In this document: one piece after another, positions 61,247 to 64,000 of the stretch
How the letters are laid out: the number at the start of each line of letters is the position of its first letter
Numbering within the stretch: the first letter of the stretch is position 1
Source of the DNA: Campylobacteraceae bacterium
GTDB lineage: Bacteria; Campylobacterota; Campylobacteria; Campylobacterales; Campylobacteraceae
Reading direction: 5' to 3'
Assembly: GCA_900753405.1 (NCBI GenBank)
Contig: CAADYZ010000017.1
Span: 62,001-126,000, forward strand
Length of the DNA: 64,000 bases
Translations under genes and position numbers: made by a program
Notes under the pieces: generated by a model
What the model was told of the DNA's origin: nothing
The model's database searches: none
The model's input: only the letters and a program-made list of their open reading frames with translations

Positions 61247-62189
61247 GGAATTTGACGCCGCAAAAGGCGCGAAATTTGACGCAAACGGCGAGCTTGAAAG
61301 CAAGTCGGCGAGGGTTGGCGAAGCGGCAGAGAACGAAGCGGCAGAGAACGAAGCGGTAAGAAGCGGCGAGGCGAGCCGACAAGGGCAGATCGTGCAGATG
61401 TTTAACCAGATCGCTCCGACTTACGATAGGGCTAATCGCGTGTTGAGTTTTGGGGTGGATAACTCGTGGCGAAAGGCAGCGGCAAAGGCAGTTTTAGACG
61501 CGTTGCTCTTGGGCGGCGGCTCGGCGAAAAGCTCACTTTGTGTGGCGGATGTTGCGTGCGGAACGGGGGATATGATCAGCGTTTGGCTAAACGAGGCGGC
61601 GGAGCGTGGCGTGAAAGAGTGCCAAGTCACAGGCATCGACCCGAGTTTGCAGATGTTGCTTGTTGCAAAAACCAAATTTGAAACGCTAGCGGCTCAAAAT
61701 GCGGCTCAAAACGCTCAAAATTCCGATCAAAACGCGGCAGAAAAAGGCGTTGGCGAGTGCATCTTTAACGCTGGTGGCGTGAAACTCGTGTGTGCTTACG
61801 CGGACAACACTTTTGCAAAAGACGGCGAGTTTGACGCGCTTAGCATAACTTATGGCATCCGCAATGTAGTCGCGCTCAAAGAGGCGCTGGCGGAGTTTTT
61901 CCGCGTCTTAAAAAGCGGCGGACGACTGGTTGTGCTTGAATTCACGCGCAGGCAAAAACGCGGTTTTGTCGGGGCTTTACGCGACTTTTACCTCGCCAAA
62001 ATCCTCCCGCGAGTCGGCGGACTCATCAGTCGCAACCGCAAAGCTTACGAATACCTCCCGCAAAGCATCGACAATTTCCTCGACTCGCAAGAGTTTTGTG
62101 CTGCGCTTGAAGAGGCTGGGTTTGAGGTGGAGGTTTGCAAGGCGTTTAGTTTTGGCGTCTCAACGATGTTTGTCGCCAAAAAACCTTAA
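61239..62189 (+). CDS. ubiE: Menaquinone/ubiquinone C-methyltransferase
   Basis: A 316-residue SAM-dependent methyltransferase for the last step of menaquinone synthesis. Motif I VADVACGTGDMISVW, ITYGIRNV and RVLKSGGRLVVLEFT are typical. About 40 extra residues precede the domain (to MFNQIAPTYDRANR). They include tandem 15 bp repeats (61320-61349, GAAGCGGCAGAGAAC twice) giving AENEAAENEA. Its start is weak, AAAGAAG before ATG. A dispersed-repeat copy lies inside at about 61667. It overlaps the lipoprotein gene. Confidence 0.9.
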   Translation: MSKEFDAAKGAKFDANGELESKSARVGEAAENEAAENEAVRSGEASRQGQIVQMFNQIAPTYDRANRVLSFGVDNSWRKAAAKAVLDALLLGGGSAKSSLCVADVACGTGDMISVWLNEAAERGVKECQVTGIDPSLQMLLVAKTKFETLAAQNAAQNAQNSDQNAAEKGVGECIFNAGGVKLVCAYADNTFAKDGEFDALSITYGIRNVVALKEALAEFFRVLKSGGRLVVLEFTRRQKRGFVGALRDFYLAKILPRVGGLISRNRKAYEYLPQSIDNFLDSQEFCAALEEAGFEVEVCKAFSFGVSTMFVAKKP

Positions 62190-62325
62190 ATTTAACGACA
62201 AAATCTAGCAAAATGGCAAATGCCACTTGCTAGATTTTGGTTGATTTTAATAAAAATTATCATCAAGCCAACCGCTAGTTTTAAAAAAAACCGCGTTTTT
62301 GGCTTGCGTTTTTTACTAAAATTTT

Positions 62326-62820
62326 CTACTTTCCACTTAGTGTTTTGAGGTATTGATCGGCTAGATACAACCCGCTTCCGCTCTCGCCGCAAAGCTTAAT
62401 CTTATCCACAATCCCTCTAAACAACGCCTCTTCTTCGTGCTGCTCAGCGACATACCATTGCAAAAAGTTAAACGAAGAGTAGTCTTTTTGCGCGAGCGTA
62501 AATTCGACCAATTCGTTAATCGACTTTGTAACGAAAAGCTCGTGCTCATAGACTTTTTCAAACACTTCAAGCAAAGAGCTAAACTCGCTTTCTGGCTTTG
62601 GAATTTCGCTTAAAATAAGCGCCGAGTCAGTTTCGTTTAGGTAGGTAATGAGCTTTCTTGCGTGTTCGCTCTCTTGGTTTGCGTGCTCAAACAAAAACGC
62701 TCCCGCACCGTCAAAGCGGTGCGTAAAGCACCACGAACTCATACTTAAATAAAGGTTTGCAGTCAGCATCTCCTTTACAACCTGCTCGCTTAGTCGTTTG
62801 GCGATTTCTTGTGACAACAT
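62326..62820 (-). CDS. ftn: Ferritin
   Basis: A 164-residue iron-storage ferritin (four-helix bundle forming a 24-mer). Ferroxidase residues fall in LYLSMSSWCFTHRFDGAGAF, HANQESEHARKLITY and EQHEEEALFRGIVDKI. The start at 62820 (MLSQEIAKRL) follows AAGGAGAGAAG. An upstream in-frame start would lie within the promoter. The longer frame is excluded. Confidence 0.92.
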   Translation of the reverse strand: MLSQEIAKRLSEQVVKEMLTANLYLSMSSWCFTHRFDGAGAFLFEHANQESEHARKLITYLNETDSALILSEIPKPESEFSSLLEVFEKVYEHELFVTKSINELVEFTLAQKDYSSFNFLQWYVAEQHEEEALFRGIVDKIKLCGESGSGLYLADQYLKTLSGK

Positions 62821-62846
62821 CTTCTCTCCTTGATGGTAAAATATGA

Positions 62847-62882
62847 TTTTGATTTGTCTTATCAAAACCAAACGGAATTATA
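62847..62882 (-). promoter_or_regulatory. Ferritin promoter with inverted repeat
   Basis: TATAAT (62877-62882, minus strand) is a good -10. Downstream, TTTTGAT and ATCAAAA with a 7-base gap (62847-62867) form an operator-like inverted repeat that could bind Fur, PerR or another metal regulator. Not a good consensus Fur box. Confidence 0.4.
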
Positions 62883-62971
62883 CAAAAAAAATTCTCAAAT
62901 TTACCTAAACTTAAATTTCTCACAGCAAAAAGTGCTAAACTACGCCGATTTTTTAAAACGCAAGGAAGCTA

Positions 62972-64000
62972 ATGCGACTAAATTCTAAAAAACGCCTCGC
63001 CGCCCGCCTCACTTCGTGGCTGCCCGTCATCACGCTAGCGTGCGGCACTTTTGTCTTTAACACAAGCGAATTTATCCCCATCGGGCTTTTAAGCGCGATA
63101 GCAAGCGACTTTGGGCTTAGCGAAGCGGGCGCAGGGCTGCTCATCACCATATACGCTTGGGTTGTGGCACTTGCAAGCCTGCCGCTTATGCTGTTTTTCA
63201 GCCAAACAGAGCTTAAACGCTTAATGCTCGGCGTCTTTGCGCTTTTCACGCTCAGCCACATAGCCTCCGCCTTTGCCGTGAGCTTTTACACGCTTATGGC
63301 GTCTCGTATCGGCGTGGCTTTTTCGCACGCACTTTTTTGGTCTATCGTCTCGCCTATGGCTGTGCGCGCCGCACCGCGTGGCAAGCAGTCGGCGGCTTTA
63401 AGCATTGTGGTTACGGGCAGCTCGCTCGCTCTCATCGCTGGACTTCCCTTAGGGCGCGTGATAGGGCTTTATTTGGACTGGCGAAGCACCTTTGCGTGCA
63501 TAGGCGCGCTTGCAGCTCTCATCGCACTGCTCTTTTGGCGAGTGTTTCCTGCGATGCCTAGCACTCAAAGCGTGCGTTTTAAGAGTCTGCCGACACTTTT
63601 GTCTAACAAAAGCCTGCGTAAAATCTACCTTCTCACCGCCCTTTTTATCACGGGGCAATTCACCGCTTATAGCTATATAGAGCCGTTTTTAGCGCAAAAT
63701 GGCGTGAGTGAGAGCGCGATAACGACTATTTTAGTGCTGTTTGGGTGCAGCGGCATAGTCGCAAGCGTTGTTTTTTCGCGCTATTATGACACTCATCATC
63801 TTGTTTTTGTGAATTTAAGCCTTTTTGGCGTGGCTTTAAGCCTTTTAATGCTCTATTTCAGTGCATTTTACCTGCCTTTTGTTGTGGCGGTGATTATCTT
63901 TTGGGGCTTTGCGATAGCTTGTTTTAATGTCGTTTTTCAGTCTCAAACGATAAATTTAGCCCCAAACGCTAGTGCAGTGGCTATGTCGATGTATTCAGGC
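62972..64000 (+). CDS. sotB: SotB-like sugar efflux transporter, 3' end outside the window
   Basis: A major-facilitator protein with at least ten membrane helices in the 343 codons visible. Blocks FNTSEFIPIGLLSAIA, IYAWVVALASLPLM, SRIGVAFSHALFWSI, GLPLGRVIGLYLDWR and YSYIEPFLAQNG follow E. coli SotB closely. It should export sugars or analogues; the substrate is inferred. AAGGAAGCTA precedes ATG. The frame is open to the window end. Confidence 0.85.
   Translation, partial: MRLNSKKRLAARLTSWLPVITLACGTFVFNTSEFIPIGLLSAIASDFGLSEAGAGLLITIYAWVVALASLPLMLFFSQTELKRLMLGVFALFTLSHIASAFAVSFYTLMASRIGVAFSHALFWSIVSPMAVRAAPRGKQSAALSIVVTGSSLALIAGLPLGRVIGLYLDWRSTFACIGALAALIALLFWRVFPAMPSTQSVRFKSLPTLLSNKSLRKIYLLTALFITGQFTAYSYIEPFLAQNGVSESAITTILVLFGCSGIVASVVFSRYYDTHHLVFVNLSLFGVALSLLMLYFSAFYLPFVVAVIIFWGFAIACFNVVFQSQTINLAPNASAVAMSMYSG

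Overview
The window is a piece of a Campylobacterota chromosome, most likely an oral-type Campylobacter with moderate GC content. Supports are the gene set and small-operon layout (kdsC-lptC-lptA-engB, MlaC next to an MMPL/RND exporter, folK-flhF, pepQ-aroQ, CstA-YbdD) and the clear AAGGAG-type ribosome sites. An intact but short flhF with no flagellar partner behind it fits a non-motile lineage such as C. gracilis; the species name is inference.

Layout. 1-28.5 kb is ordinary core genome, almost all on the minus strand: pyrimidine synthesis (pyrB-pyrC), a biotin carboxylase, a LysP-like permease, tsf-rpsB, cstA-ybdD, ispB, lpxK, rimP-rbfA, engB-lptA-lptC-kdsC-gmhA, an RND exporter with MlaC, recR, a two-component system, and ftsK on the plus strand. 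tRNA-Asn and ligA follow. 31.2-38.5 kb is a type I restriction-modification island bounded by about 70 bp direct repeats. It carries hsdR, hsdS, a GIY-YIG nuclease between pairs of REP palindromes, a truncated rhuM and a frameshifted hsdM. 38.5-45.1 kb is the methylcitrate cluster prpE-B-C-D with a divergent HTH regulator. 45.1-48.5 kb is mostly gene-poor: a repeat-rich spacer, miaA, a decayed stretch, and a cas-less type II-C CRISPR remnant consisting of a tracrRNA and three repeats. 48.5-53.1 kb holds surface and lipoprotein genes, including a two-gene version of the DUF1561 (Leptospira VM) toxin-like family. 53.2-56.9 kb holds a GmrSD-like gene with a nonsense codon and a radical SAM gene, both preceded by the same 87 bp sequence. 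56.9-64 kb returns to core genes: flhF, folK, pepQ, aroQ, ribA, ubiE, ferritin and a SotB-like transporter.

The most striking global signal is a dispersed 18 bp semi-palindrome, GTCAAAACCRAATTTGAC and close variants, present in dozens of copies. In at least seven genes its first G is the G of the TAG stop codon. Every copy has RAATTY at its centre, the sequence recognised by the CtsM methyltransferase in C. jejuni DNA uptake. It may be an uptake, terminator or regulatory element. Other leading findings are the REP/GIY-YIG unit with in-frame REP insertions in hsdR and hsdS, the split DUF1561 lipoprotein pair, and the cas-less tracrRNA/CRISPR locus.
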